A program made the position numbers and the translations under genes. A stretch of 64,000 nucleotides of DNA from assembly GCF_009906855.1 (NCBI RefSeq), contig NZ_CP047650.1:2852001-2916000 (forward strand), given 5' to 3'. This stretch comes from Xylophilus rhododendri (GTDB lineage Bacteria; Pseudomonadota; Gammaproteobacteria; Burkholderiales; Burkholderiaceae_C). The notes beneath the pieces are model-generated. The model searched no databases and had not been told where the DNA came from. It was given only the letters and a program-made list of their open reading frames with translations. The first letter of the stretch is position 1; the number at the start of each line of letters is the position of its first letter. Shown piece after piece: positions 7,861 through 16,633 of the stretch.

Positions 7861-8838
7861 ATGAATGCATTTTCCGGGCTGAGCCGGCGTGCGCTGCTGG
7901 GCGCCGCCGCCGCCCTGCCGCTGGCCGGCTGGGCGCAAGGCCCCGGCTATCCGAACAAGCCGGTTTCCATCCTGGTGCCTTACGCGCCGGGCGGCACCAC
8001 CGATTTCGTCGCCCGGGTGGCGGCCACCTACATGGCGGCGGTGACCAAGGGCACCTTCCTGGTGGACAACCGCCCCGGCGCTAGCGGCACCATCGCCATG
8101 GCCTATGTAGCCAAGGCGGCGCCGGACGGCTACACGCTCTACATGACGGAGATGACCTCGACGGCGGTGGGCGCGCTGTTTCCCAAGCTGAGTTTCGATC
8201 CGGACAAGTCCTTCGTGCCGATCGCCATCCTGGCCGAGACGCCTTATGTGCTGGTGGTCAACGAGAAGGTGCCGGCGGCCACGCTGCAGGAGTTCATGGC
8301 GTACGCCCGGGCCAACCCCGGCAAGCTCAGCTACGGCTCGGGCGGCGTGGGCAGCGGGCCGCACCTGGCGGGCGAGTTGTTCAAGAGCCTGGCCAAGCTC
8401 GATATCCGCCACGTGCCCTACAAGGGATCGGGCCCGGCGCTGCAGGACCTGCTGGGTGGGCAGATCGAGATGCTGATCACCGCCGCGCCCACCGTGGCCT
8501 CGCTGGCCGGCAAGGTCAAGCCGCTGGCGGTGGCGCGGGCGAGCCGGCTGGCCATCCTGCCGGCGCTGCCCACTTCGGCCGAGGGCGGGCTGCCGGATTT
8601 CGTGGTGAGCAACTGGTTCGGCCTGTCCGCGCCGCACGGCACGCCCGAGGCGGTGATCAAGACCCTGAGCGCGGCGGCGGCCGAAGCTTTCCAGAACCCC
8701 GAGGCCCTGCAGAAGCTGGGCAAGGGCGGCGCCGATCCGCTGGTGATGGGCGCGGACCAGGCACGCGCCAAGGTCGAATCGGAAACCGCCAAGTGGAGCG
8801 CGCTGATCAGGACCGCCGGCATCAAGAACGACAACTGA
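7861..8838 (+). CDS. Tripartite tricarboxylate transporter (Bug) substrate-binding protein
   Basis: A 325-residue periplasmic solute receptor of the Bug/TctC family. It has an RR-containing signal peptide (SRRALLGAAAALPLAGWAQ). The mature part opens with the typical YPNKPVSILVPYAPGGTTD block, and HVPYKGSGPALQDLLGGQ appears near residue 190. These proteins bind carboxylates and deliver them to TctA/TctB permeases, which are not encoded nearby. AGGAGA lies just upstream of the ATG. It is followed after 30 bases by a mandelate racemase-like dehydratase, so the ligand may be the acid sugar or acid processed by that enzyme. Confidence 0.9.
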   Translation: MNAFSGLSRRALLGAAAALPLAGWAQGPGYPNKPVSILVPYAPGGTTDFVARVAATYMAAVTKGTFLVDNRPGASGTIAMAYVAKAAPDGYTLYMTEMTSTAVGALFPKLSFDPDKSFVPIAILAETPYVLVVNEKVPAATLQEFMAYARANPGKLSYGSGGVGSGPHLAGELFKSLAKLDIRHVPYKGSGPALQDLLGGQIEMLITAAPTVASLAGKVKPLAVARASRLAILPALPTSAEGGLPDFVVSNWFGLSAPHGTPEAVIKTLSAAAAEAFQNPEALQKLGKGGADPLVMGADQARAKVESETAKWSALIRTAGIKNDN

Positions 8839-8868
8839 ACCCCTTTCCTTTCCCACTCCGGAAGTCTT

Positions 8869-10032
8869 ATGAAGATCACCCAAGTCGAGCCGCTGCACGT
8901 CGGCCAGTTCATGTTCGTGAAGGTCTCCACCGACGAGGGCATCGTCGGCTACGGCGAGGCCGGCACCTGGGGCCATATCGAGGCGGCCGGCGCCTGCATG
9001 CTGCGTTTCGGCGAATACCTGGTGGGCCGCGACCCCTCGGCCATCGAGCACCACTGGAACGTGATGCACCGCTTCAGCTACTTCCAGGGCCTGGCGATCA
9101 ATGCCGCGATCTCGGCGATCGACATGGCGCTGTGGGACATCAAGGGCAAGGCGCTGGGCGTGCCGATCTACCAGCTGCTGGGCGGCGCCGTGCGCACCAA
9201 GGCGCGCATCTACGGCCACATCTACGAGCATTCCATCGAGAAGATGCTGGAGGAATGCCAGGTGAAGATGGAGGCCGGCTTCACCGCCTTCGGCCACCTC
9301 AACCCCTTCCTCGACGAAGGCCACGACCAGGTCTACTTCAAGACCCATGTGAAGAAGATGCGCGAGGCGATCGACAACACCGAGCGCATGCGCGAGGTGG
9401 TGGGCGACCGGGTGGACCTGCTGATCGAGGTGCACCGCCGCCTCACGCCCGCCGAGGCGGTGGTGTTCGCCCGCGGCATCGAGCACACGCATCCGATGTT
9501 CATCGAGGACCCGATCCGCCCGGAGAGCGCCGATGCGATGGCCCGGGTGGCCGAGAAGATCCACATCCCGATCGCCACCGGCGAGCGTTTCTCGACGATC
9601 TACGAGTTCCAGGCGCTGATGGCGCGCGGCGGCGTGGAATATGCGCGGGTGGACCTGTGCCTGTGCGGCGGCATCACCGGCGCCCGCAAGGTCGCCGCGC
9701 TGGCCGAGGCGCACAACGTGCAGGTGGTGCCGCACAACCCGCTCTCGCCCATCGGCCTGGCGGCCTGTCTGCAGCTGGATGCGGCGATCCCCAATTTCGC
9801 GATCCAGGAATACGCGACCGGCTTCGAGGCCGGCATCTTCGAGTCACGCCCCGAGCACCTGGGCAGCAACATCGTGGACCAGGTGCCGCTGCCGCTGAAC
9901 GGCTTCGTGGACATTCCCAGCGGCCCCGGCCTGGGCATGAACCTGCTGCCGGATGCGCAGAGGATCCGGCCGCCGCTGTCCAAGCCGATCAGCATGCGGC
10001 CGCATTTCGACGGCTCGATGGTCGACCAGTAA
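8869..10032 (+). CDS. Enolase-superfamily (mandelate racemase/muconate lactonizing) dehydratase
   Basis: A 387-residue enzyme of the enolase superfamily, most like D-galactonate or mannonate dehydratases. The N-terminal capping domain is followed by a TIM barrel with metal-ligand motifs LLIEVHRRL, MFIEDPIRP and ATGERFSTIYEF, and a late HNPLSPIG. The first metal position reads Glu-Val-His, where sugar acid dehydratases usually have Asp-x-His. It abstracts the proton alpha to a carboxylate, using Mg2+. The substrate cannot be fixed. It forms an operon with the preceding Bug receptor under the divergent LysR. Confidence 0.82.
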   Translation: MKITQVEPLHVGQFMFVKVSTDEGIVGYGEAGTWGHIEAAGACMLRFGEYLVGRDPSAIEHHWNVMHRFSYFQGLAINAAISAIDMALWDIKGKALGVPIYQLLGGAVRTKARIYGHIYEHSIEKMLEECQVKMEAGFTAFGHLNPFLDEGHDQVYFKTHVKKMREAIDNTERMREVVGDRVDLLIEVHRRLTPAEAVVFARGIEHTHPMFIEDPIRPESADAMARVAEKIHIPIATGERFSTIYEFQALMARGGVEYARVDLCLCGGITGARKVAALAEAHNVQVVPHNPLSPIGLAACLQLDAAIPNFAIQEYATGFEAGIFESRPEHLGSNIVDQVPLPLNGFVDIPSGPGLGMNLLPDAQRIRPPLSKPISMRPHFDGSMVDQ

Positions 10033-10039
10033 GGCGCGT

Positions 10040-11032
10040 TCAGTCGGCCTCGATGTGCGCGGCCTTGACCACTTCCTGCCAGGCGGCCGTTTCCTGCTTC
10101 ACTTTGGCGTCCATCTGGCGCGGGTTGAGGTAGTCGGCGGTGGCGCCCTGCTCCTGGGCCTTCTGCTGGAAGGCCGGCGAGGCGACCACCTTGGCGATCT
10201 CGGCGGAGAGTTTGTCGATCAGCGGCTTGGGTGTGGCGGCCGGTGCGTAGACACCGAACCAGGAAGTGGCGTCCAGCTTGGGCAGGCCGGCCTCGGCGGT
10301 GGTCGGCACATCGGGCAGGCTGGCCAGGCGGGTCTTGCCGGTGGTGGCCAGCACCCGCAGCTTGCCGGACTGGATGTGCGGGATGAAGGGCGGCGCGGTG
10401 CCGAAGGTGATGTCGACCTGGCCGCCGAGCAGGTCCTGCAGCGCCGGGCCCGTCCCTTTGTACGGCACATGGGTCATCTTGATGCCGGCCTGCTGTTCCA
10501 GCATGGCGCCGGTGGCGTGCTGCAGCGAGCCGTTGCCGGAGGATGCGTAGTTGAGTTTGCCCGGGTTGGCCTTGGCATAGGCCACCAGCTCGGCCATGGT
10601 CTTGACCGGCAGGTCGCCGCGGATCACCACGATCTGCGGGGCCGAGATCACATTGGCCACGGCGGTCAGGTCTTCCGCCTTCCAGGCCGGGGCCTGCTTG
10701 CTGACCAGCGGGGTGATGACGTGGTAGCCGGAGTACTGCATCAGCAGGGTGTAGCCATCGGCCTCGGCACGCTTGACCGCTGCCGCTGCGATGCCGCCGT
10801 TGGCGCCGCCGCGGTTGTCCACCACCACCGTCTGGCCGAGTGCGGTGCCCAGGGGCGTGGCCAGCATGCGGGCGGAGATGTCGGTGGTGCCGCCGGCCGC
10901 GGTCGGCACGATCAGCATCACCGGATGGTTGGGATAGCCGGCCGCGCCGGGCTGGGCCTGGGCGGTGCCGAGGCAGGCAAGGGCCACGGCGGCGAGCAGG
11001 CTGCGGCGGACGGTGTTTTTCTGGAAGCGCAT
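10040..11032 (-). CDS. Second Bug-family substrate-binding protein
   Basis: A 330-residue Bug receptor. It has a clear Sec signal peptide (RRSLLAAVALACLGTAQAQ), then YPNHPVMLIVPTAAGGTTD and HVPYKGTGPALQDLLGGQ. It is encoded on the opposite strand from the first Bug gene and converges with the dehydratase. It is third in an apparent operon with a CaiB-family CoA-transferase and an HMG-CoA-lyase-like enzyme, which suggests that it brings in a dicarboxylate or hydroxy acid for CoA-dependent breakdown. No TctA or TctB permease genes are near. Confidence 0.9.
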   Translation of the reverse strand: MRFQKNTVRRSLLAAVALACLGTAQAQPGAAGYPNHPVMLIVPTAAGGTTDISARMLATPLGTALGQTVVVDNRGGANGGIAAAAVKRAEADGYTLLMQYSGYHVITPLVSKQAPAWKAEDLTAVANVISAPQIVVIRGDLPVKTMAELVAYAKANPGKLNYASSGNGSLQHATGAMLEQQAGIKMTHVPYKGTGPALQDLLGGQVDITFGTAPPFIPHIQSGKLRVLATTGKTRLASLPDVPTTAEAGLPKLDATSWFGVYAPAATPKPLIDKLSAEIAKVVASPAFQQKAQEQGATADYLNPRQMDAKVKQETAAWQEVVKAAHIEAD

Positions 11033-11070
11033 GTGGATCTGTCTCTGTTGGTTTTGGAAAAGCGGTGGAA

Positions 11071-12075
11071 TCAGGAAACGGCGGTCTGCGGCTGGTCGCG
11101 GGCCAGGGCGCGGTCGCGCCAGCTGGCGAAGTCGGCCGGCGGCGCATGCAGGTCCAGGCGCTGGCCGGCCTTGAGCAGCTGGCTGGGCACGTCGTGGCCG
11201 ACCAGGCCCGGCAGGCGGGCGGCGGCCAGCAGCAGCAAGGGCAGGTCGCAGCCGGTGTCGTAGCCCATCAGCTGCAGGGCGTGCACGATCTCCTCGGTGC
11301 AGACATTGCCGCTGGCCCCTGGCGCATAGGGGCAGCCGCCCAGGCCGCCGAGCGATGCGTCGAAGCGGTCTGCGCCGGCGGCGATCGAGGCCAGCACATT
11401 GGCCAGGCCCATGCCGCGGGTGTTGTGGAAATGCAGGGTCAGGCCCGCTTGCGGAAAACGCTGGCGGAAGTCCGCGACCAGGGCTCGCACCTGGCTGGGA
11501 TAGGCCATGCCGGTGGTGTCGCACAATGTGATGCCGGTGGCGCCCTGCTCCAGGAAACGGGCGGCCCAGCCGAGCACCACGTCCGCCGGCACATCGCCTT
11601 CCATCGGGCAGCCGAAGGCGCAGGACAGGGAGACGTTGACCGGCACCTTCGCCTGCCGCGCCATGGTGATCACTTCGCTCAGGGCCGCGAAGGATTGCTC
11701 GCGTGTCATGCGCAGGTTGGCGATGTTGTGGGTCTCGCTGGTCGAGATCACCAGGTTGAGTTCATCGGCCCGGGCTTCGATGGCGCGCTCGGCGCCGCGC
11801 TTGTTGGGCACCAGGCAGGTGTAGACCACGCCGGGCTGGCGGCGGATCTCGCGCAGCACGATCTCCGCGTCGCGCAGTGCGGGGATGGCCTGCGGCGAGA
11901 CGAAGGCGGTGGCCTCGATCTTGGCCAGGCCCGCGTCGGAGAGCTGGTCGATCAGGGCGATCTTGTCCTCGGTCGGGATGAAGACGGACTCCATCTGGAA
12001 GCCGTCGCGTGTTCCCACTTCCTGCAGATACAGGCGTTTGCCAGCGCCGTCCCAGGCGTTCGTTTCGGGCGTCAT
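11071..12075 (-). CDS. Hydroxymethylglutaryl-CoA lyase-like enzyme
   Basis: A 334-residue HMGL-like TIM barrel. Family motifs are EVGTRDGFQ near residue 19 (catalytic Arg and metal Asp), TLHFHNTRGMG (metal HxH) and GGLGGCPYAPGASGNV, which carries the catalytic Cys loop. Such lyases split 3-hydroxyacyl-CoA thioesters (HMG-CoA, or citramalyl-CoA in related pathways) to acetyl-CoA or pyruvate plus a second acid. The start overlaps the stop of the CoA-transferase gene (ATGA), which indicates coupling. With CaiB and a Bug receptor, an activation-then-cleavage pathway for an imported acid is the best guess. Confidence 0.85.
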   Translation of the reverse strand: MTPETNAWDGAGKRLYLQEVGTRDGFQMESVFIPTEDKIALIDQLSDAGLAKIEATAFVSPQAIPALRDAEIVLREIRRQPGVVYTCLVPNKRGAERAIEARADELNLVISTSETHNIANLRMTREQSFAALSEVITMARQAKVPVNVSLSCAFGCPMEGDVPADVVLGWAARFLEQGATGITLCDTTGMAYPSQVRALVADFRQRFPQAGLTLHFHNTRGMGLANVLASIAAGADRFDASLGGLGGCPYAPGASGNVCTEEIVHALQLMGYDTGCDLPLLLLAAARLPGLVGHDVPSQLLKAGQRLDLHAPPADFASWRDRALARDQPQTAVS

Positions 12076-13277
12076 GCGACCACTCCTTTTTCGCGCAGCA
12101 GCGCGATCTGTTGTTCGGTGAGGCCGGCTTCGCGCAGCACGGCGTCGGTGTCTTCGCCCAATCGCGGCGCGGCGGTGCGCAGACCGCCGGGCGTGGCGGA
12201 GAGCTTGGGGCAGATGCCCGGCACCGCGATGTCGTGGCCGTCGCGGGTGCGCTGGGTCAGCACCATGTCGCGGGCGCGGTAGTGCGGGTCTTCGGCGATG
12301 TCGCGGGCGGTGTAGACCTTGCCGGCCGGCACCTTGGCGGCGCCCAGCAGGTCCATCACTTCGGCGATGCTGCGCGAGGCGGTCCAGGCGCCGATGGCGG
12401 CATCGATCTCCCCGACCCGGGCGACGCGGCCGGCGTTGCTCTGCAGGTCGGCCGCGGTGGCCAGGTCGGGGCGGCCGATGGCCTCCATCAGGCGGCGGAA
12501 GATGCTGTCGCCGTTGCCGGCGATCAGCACGTAGCCGTCGCTGCATTTGTAGGCGTTAGAGGGCGCGATGCCCGGCAGTGCGCTGCCGGCGGCCTCGCGC
12601 ACCGCACCGAAGGCGTCGTACTCGGGCAGCAGGCTTTCCATGCAGTTGAAGACGGCCTCGTGCAGGGCCACGTCGATCACCTGCCCCGCCCCGCCATGCA
12701 CCTTGCGGTGGTAGAGCGCCATCAGCACGCCGAGCGCGCCATGCAGCGCGGCCAGGGTGTCGCCGATGGACACCCCCACCCGCACCGGCACCCGGCCCGG
12801 CTCGGCGGTGAGGTGGCGCAGCCCGCCCATGGCCTCGCCGATGACACCGAAGCCGGGCAGGTCGCGGTAGGGGCCGGTCTGGCCGTAGCCGGAGATGCGC
12901 AGCATCACCAGGCCGGGGTTCAGCGCCTGCAGCGTGTCCCAGCCCATGCCCCAGGCTTCGAGGGTGCCGGGGCGGAAGTTCTCGATCAGCACATCGGCCT
13001 CGGCGATCAGCTTGCGGGCCAGGTCCTGGCCGTCGGCGCTGCGCAGGTCGATGGCGATGGAGCGCTTGTTGCGCGACTGCACCTGCCACCAGACGGAGGT
13101 GCCGTCCTGCAGCAGGCGCCAGTTGCGCAGCGGGTCGCCGCTGCCGGGCGGCTCGATCTTGACGACCTCGGCGCCGAAGTCGGCCAGGGTCTTGGCACAG
13201 AAGGGGCCGGCGATGAGCTGGCCCATCTCCACCACCTTGAGGCCGGCGAGCGGGCCGGCCGTTGCGATATCCGCCAT
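12072..13277 (-). CDS. CaiB/BaiF family CoA-transferase
   Basis: A 401-residue class III CoA-transferase. It has the family opening GLKVVEMGQLIAGPFCAKTL, then GAEVVKIEPPGSGDPLR and the SRNKRSIAIDL segment. The catalytic Asp is expected in the LPGFGVIGEAMGG region. It moves CoA between acyl donors and a carboxylic acid without an ATP cost. An AAGGAG site lies upstream. It is first in the operon with the HMGL-like lyase (4-base overlap) and the Bug receptor, and divergent from a LysR gene that probably regulates it. Confidence 0.88.
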   Translation of the reverse strand: MADIATAGPLAGLKVVEMGQLIAGPFCAKTLADFGAEVVKIEPPGSGDPLRNWRLLQDGTSVWWQVQSRNKRSIAIDLRSADGQDLARKLIAEADVLIENFRPGTLEAWGMGWDTLQALNPGLVMLRISGYGQTGPYRDLPGFGVIGEAMGGLRHLTAEPGRVPVRVGVSIGDTLAALHGALGVLMALYHRKVHGGAGQVIDVALHEAVFNCMESLLPEYDAFGAVREAAGSALPGIAPSNAYKCSDGYVLIAGNGDSIFRRLMEAIGRPDLATAADLQSNAGRVARVGEIDAAIGAWTASRSIAEVMDLLGAAKVPAGKVYTARDIAEDPHYRARDMVLTQRTRDGHDIAVPGICPKLSATPGGLRTAAPRLGEDTDAVLREAGLTEQQIALLREKGVVA

Positions 13278-13391
13278 CGGGCAATGTCTCCTTGTAGGGG
13301 CGGCATCTTGCGCAGCGGGGCGTGCGCCGTAAATCGACCATTGGCGAGGCCGCCATCGCAATCGGCGAGGGCGATGCTTTAATGCCCGACC

Positions 13392-14282
13392 ATGCGCATC
13401 GACCCGGTCTCGCTCAGGCTCTTCGTCGCGGTGATGGAGGAAGGCACCATCGCCGCCGCGGCCACACGCGAGCATCTGGCGCAGGCGGCGGTGAGCCGGC
13501 GCCTGTCGGAGCTGGAAGCAGCGCTCGGCGCCACCCTCTTCCTGCGCAGCAACCGCGGCACGCAGGCGACCGCGGCAGCCCATGCCCTGCTGGGACTGGC
13601 GCGTGGCGTGCTCCACGGCCTGGCGGACATCCAGGAGCAGATGGACGGTTTCGCGACCGGCCTGCGCGGCCATGTGCGGCTGTCGGCCAATATCTCCGCG
13701 ATCACCCAGTTCCTGCCGCAGGACCTGCGCAGCTTCCTCGGCCATGCGCCGCAGGTGCAGGTGCATCTGCAGGAACACATCAGCACCCGGGTGGCGCGGG
13801 CGGTGGCCGACAGCACGGCCGATATCGGCATCCTCAATGCCGGCGACTACGGCCAGGACCTGGTGCAGCTGCCCTACCGGCAGGACGAGCTGGTGGTGGT
13901 GGCGCCGCGCGGCCATGCCCTGGCGCGGCGGCGTTCGCTGCGCTTCGCCGAAGTGCTGGGCCACGACATCGTCGGACTGCACCAGGGCAGCGCGATGAAC
14001 GACCTGCTGCACCGCGGTGCGGCCGAAGCCGGCCTGCCGCTGCGCTTGCGCATGCAGGTCACCAGCTACGACGCGTTGTGCCTGATGGTGGATGCCGGCC
14101 TGGGCGTTGGTGTGCTGCCGCGCGGCAGCGCACGGCTCTATCTGCCGGCTCTGAAGATCGCTGCGGTGACACTGGCCGAGCCCTGGGCCACACGGCAGCT
14201 GATGCTGGCGGTGCGCTCGCTGGAGGCGCTGTCGTCGGCGGCACGCTCGCTGGTGGAACATCTACAGGCTCCGTCAGATTAA
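13392..14282 (+). CDS. LysR-family transcriptional regulator
   Basis: A 296-residue LysR protein with an N-terminal helix-turn-helix (REHLAQAAVSRRLSELEAALG, about residues 27-47) and a type 2 periplasmic-binding effector domain. It diverges from the CoA-transferase operon across a 114-base gap, the usual arrangement for a LysR regulator and its target. A CoA-pathway substrate or intermediate would be the likely co-inducer. Its stop codon overlaps the first of three palindromic sites belonging to the downstream HipB-like gene. Confidence 0.9.
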   Translation: MRIDPVSLRLFVAVMEEGTIAAAATREHLAQAAVSRRLSELEAALGATLFLRSNRGTQATAAAHALLGLARGVLHGLADIQEQMDGFATGLRGHVRLSANISAITQFLPQDLRSFLGHAPQVQVHLQEHISTRVARAVADSTADIGILNAGDYGQDLVQLPYRQDELVVVAPRGHALARRRSLRFAEVLGHDIVGLHQGSAMNDLLHRGAAEAGLPLRLRMQVTSYDALCLMVDAGLGVGVLPRGSARLYLPALKIAAVTLAEPWATRQLMLAVRSLEALSSAARSLVEHLQAPSD

Positions 14283-14396
14283 TTACCGATCGGTCATTTA
14301 TCTTGAAGAGCGCCGGATATGCGCGTAGAAATTACCGTTCGGTAACTTCGATGCTGCATCATGATCATTGCTTCCGAGAAATTACCGGACGGTAAT
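14282..14396 (+). promoter_or_regulatory. Three palindromic operators spaced about 50 bp
   Basis: Three near-identical dyads of the form ATTACCG-nn-CGGTAAT occur at 14282-14297 (right arm slightly degenerate), 14331-14346 and 14381-14396. Spacing is 49 and 50 bases, close to five helical turns, so bound dimers would face roughly the same side. The third site is perfect and lies inside the first codons of the HipB-like gene. This layout fits cooperative autorepression by the encoded helix-turn-helix protein. Confidence 0.75.
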
Positions 14397-14639
14397 TTTT
14401 TCAAGACGCCCGTTGCCACGCCCGTCCGTACCTCGGCTGAACTCGGCGCCCTGCTGCGCGAGCGCCGCAAGCTGCTGCAGCTCAAGCAGACCGATCTCGC
14501 CGGCATAGGCAACACGGGGAACCGTTTCATCGTGGACCTGGAGAACGGCAAACCCACGGTGCAGTTGCAGAAGGTGCTGGATGTGCTGGACCTGCTGGGC
14601 CTGGAAGTACTGGTGCGGCCGCGCAAGGGCAGTCTGTGA
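14361..14639 (+). CDS. HipB-like XRE-family helix-turn-helix protein (orphan antitoxin type)
   Basis: A 92-residue protein with a Cro/C1-type helix-turn-helix: LGALLRERRKLLQLKQTDLAGIGNTGNRFIVDLENGKPTVQLQKVLDVLDLLGLEV. This is the HipB/YdaS-like pattern, including FIVDLENGKPT at the recognition helix. The ATG at 14361 is the only conventional start before the domain. HipB normally represses its own operon and neutralises the HipA kinase toxin, but no intact hipA follows. The next 220 bases hold only a short open frame that begins in the GTGA overlap. The local DNA is less GC-rich than its surroundings. Confidence 0.8.
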   Translation: MIIASEKLPDGNFFKTPVATPVRTSAELGALLRERRKLLQLKQTDLAGIGNTGNRFIVDLENGKPTVQLQKVLDVLDLLGLEVLVRPRKGSL

Positions 14640-14858
14640 GCGCCACGAAATGGCGGCCGGACCGGCTGGACCTGTACCGCGAATCTGGCGCAGCGGCTCG
14701 CCAGGAACACGCGGTCCACCACGGCCAGGTTCGTTTCGCGCCTGGGGGCCCCTTCGCCCTAGTGCTTCGTGTCGGGCGGCGGCAAAGCTGCCTTCAAATA
14801 ACGCCCGGCATGGCGCGAAAAAACACATGGCCAAAATCCATTCAGATGGAGTAATTCA

Positions 14859-15296
14859 ATGGCAACTTATTTGAAGTTATTGAACCGCAGCAATTTTTCG
14901 TTTTCCGAGCCGATACTGTCCCTCGAAGTGAGCGGAGTGAATCTGCAGATTTCCGTCGGCAAATATGGGGGGAAGCCGGATATCCAGGGGCATATCCAGA
15001 CCAAGTGGGAAAATCGCCCCATCGTCTACCGGTTCGAACTGAATTACCGAGGTGCGCTGCCAAAAACTGAAACACACGAGGCACTTGCCGGAAAGTTGAA
15101 ACTCTCCGATGAAAATATCGCCATTCTCAAGGGGATCGCGCGTTTGCCGGTATGGAGGGTGGCGTCCGTTCCCCAACCGATTCAAGTGGAAACCAGGGAC
15201 CTGGAACTGCAGACGGGGCAGACTCTTCGGCTGTGGCCATTCGAATCGACGCCTCTGCAACACCTGAATCTGGAGTTTGTGCTCCTGAACGAATGA
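14859..15296 (+). CDS. Hypothetical protein, AT-richer accessory gene
   Basis: A 145-residue soluble protein that I do not recognise. It has no signal peptide or membrane segment. The sequence alternates short polar strands (ILSLEVSGVNLQISVGKYGGKP and VYRFELNYRG), which suggests a beta-rich fold. Codon use is clearly less GC-biased than the flanking genes (for example AAT, ATT and GAA codons), which points to recent acquisition together with the orphan HipB-like gene. It is followed by a hairpin and converges with a metallophosphoesterase gene. Confidence 0.6.
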   Translation: MATYLKLLNRSNFSFSEPILSLEVSGVNLQISVGKYGGKPDIQGHIQTKWENRPIVYRFELNYRGALPKTETHEALAGKLKLSDENIAILKGIARLPVWRVASVPQPIQVETRDLELQTGQTLRLWPFESTPLQHLNLEFVLLNE

Positions 15297-15303
15297 ATAA
15301 GGG

Positions 15304-15325
15304 CGCGGAACTGGAGTGTTCCGCG
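15304..15325 (+). terminator. Hairpin between convergent genes
   Basis: Perfect 8-bp arms CGCGGAAC and GTTCCGCG enclose a 6-base loop. It starts eight bases after the stop of the unknown gene. There is no strong U tract, so termination is possible rather than certain. Confidence 0.4.
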
Positions 15326-15333
15326 AAACCCCC

Positions 15334-16467
15334 TCAGCCCTTGACCAGCCGCAACAAAGTGATTTCCGAAGGCGCCAGAAAACGCTTGGGCGGCCCCCAG
15401 TAGCCGGTGCCCCGGCTCACGTAGACCCACATCTTCCCCAGCCGGTGCAGGCCGGCCACATAGGGCTGCTGGAAACGCACGAAATGGTTCCAGGGCCAGA
15501 ACTGGCCGCCATGGGTATGGCCCGACAGCTGCAGGTCGAAACCGGCGGCCTCGGCCGGCTCGGCGCTGCGCGGCTGGTGCGCCAGCAGCACCCGGGCGGC
15601 GGCGGTCGCGGGGCTGCCGGCCATGGCGGCTTGAGCATCGCTGCGATGCGCGGGATCGAACTGGCCCGCGCTGTAATCGGCCACGCCGGCCAGCACCAGC
15701 GGGGCGCCGCCCTGGCGGTCCGGGATGCTGACATGGCTGTTGAGCAGCACCGTCATCCCGATGCGCCGCAGCTCGGCGATCCAGGCATGGGCGCCGGCGT
15801 AGTACTCGTGGTTGCCGGTGACGAAATAACTGCCGTGGCGCGACTTCAGGCCGGCCAGCGGCGCCACATGGGCCGACAGGGTCGGCACGCTGCCATCGAC
15901 CAGGTCGCCGGTGATGGCCACCATGTCGGCATCCAGCGTGTTGACCCGGTCCACCATGGCCTGCACATAACCCTTGCGGATGGTCGGGCCCACATGCACG
16001 TCCGACAGCTGGGCGATGGTGAAGCCCTCGAAGCCGGCGGGCAGGCCGGCGATCGGCACGTCCACCCGCCGCACCCGGGCCAGGCTGCGGGCATTGAAGG
16101 TGCCCCAGGCGGTGACCAGGATGGCGATGAGCGGCACGGCCAGGGCCGAGTCGCGCTCGAAGCCGGGCAGGCGTTCGAGCATGGCGCTGTCGGCCAGGCT
16201 CCAGGCGGTGCCGGCCAGCAGGGCCAGGTCGCGCAGGAAGGTCAGCACGAAGAGCGAGGAGAACAACCCCATGGCAACCAGCGAGGCCACCTTCAGCACC
16301 CGGCTGTGCACGCTGCGCACGGCCATGGGCAGCAGCAGGGCCGACGCGACCAGCCACAGCGCCAGCAGGACGAAACCCGCCGGCGTGGACGACCAGAGCA
16401 CCGGCAGCAGGCGCCAGGCTACGTAGCAATGGACCAGCAGGGAGATGAAGGGCAGTGGCAATCGCAT
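15334..16467 (-). CDS. Membrane-anchored metallophosphoesterase (YkuE-like)
   Basis: A 377-residue protein with about four N-terminal transmembrane segments (residues 1-140) and a calcineurin-like phosphoesterase domain. Metal and catalytic motifs are LSDVHVG, ITGDLVDG, VTGNHEYY and LSGHTHGGQFWP. YkuE-type enzymes are di-metal phosphohydrolases, some acting on lipid-linked substrates, and the substrate here is unknown. The ATG at 16467 begins the first membrane helix. Longer upstream extensions add only low-complexity basic sequence. Confidence 0.85.
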   Translation of the reverse strand: MRLPLPFISLLVHCYVAWRLLPVLWSSTPAGFVLLALWLVASALLLPMAVRSVHSRVLKVASLVAMGLFSSLFVLTFLRDLALLAGTAWSLADSAMLERLPGFERDSALAVPLIAILVTAWGTFNARSLARVRRVDVPIAGLPAGFEGFTIAQLSDVHVGPTIRKGYVQAMVDRVNTLDADMVAITGDLVDGSVPTLSAHVAPLAGLKSRHGSYFVTGNHEYYAGAHAWIAELRRIGMTVLLNSHVSIPDRQGGAPLVLAGVADYSAGQFDPAHRSDAQAAMAGSPATAAARVLLAHQPRSAEPAEAAGFDLQLSGHTHGGQFWPWNHFVRFQQPYVAGLHRLGKMWVYVSRGTGYWGPPKRFLAPSEITLLRLVKG

Positions 16468-16633
16468 GGTGGTCGGATGGGAGAGGGAAGAAGACGGCGG
16501 AAGCCGGCAATTGAGGCGACGAGTGTGATCTTTCAAGGCGAGGCCTGCCCTCGTCGATGGCGATGACCGGCAGGAAATGGCGGACAAGCGGACAATCCGG
16601 CGTTTTCCCCGCACGCCACCGCTTCTTTTGTCC

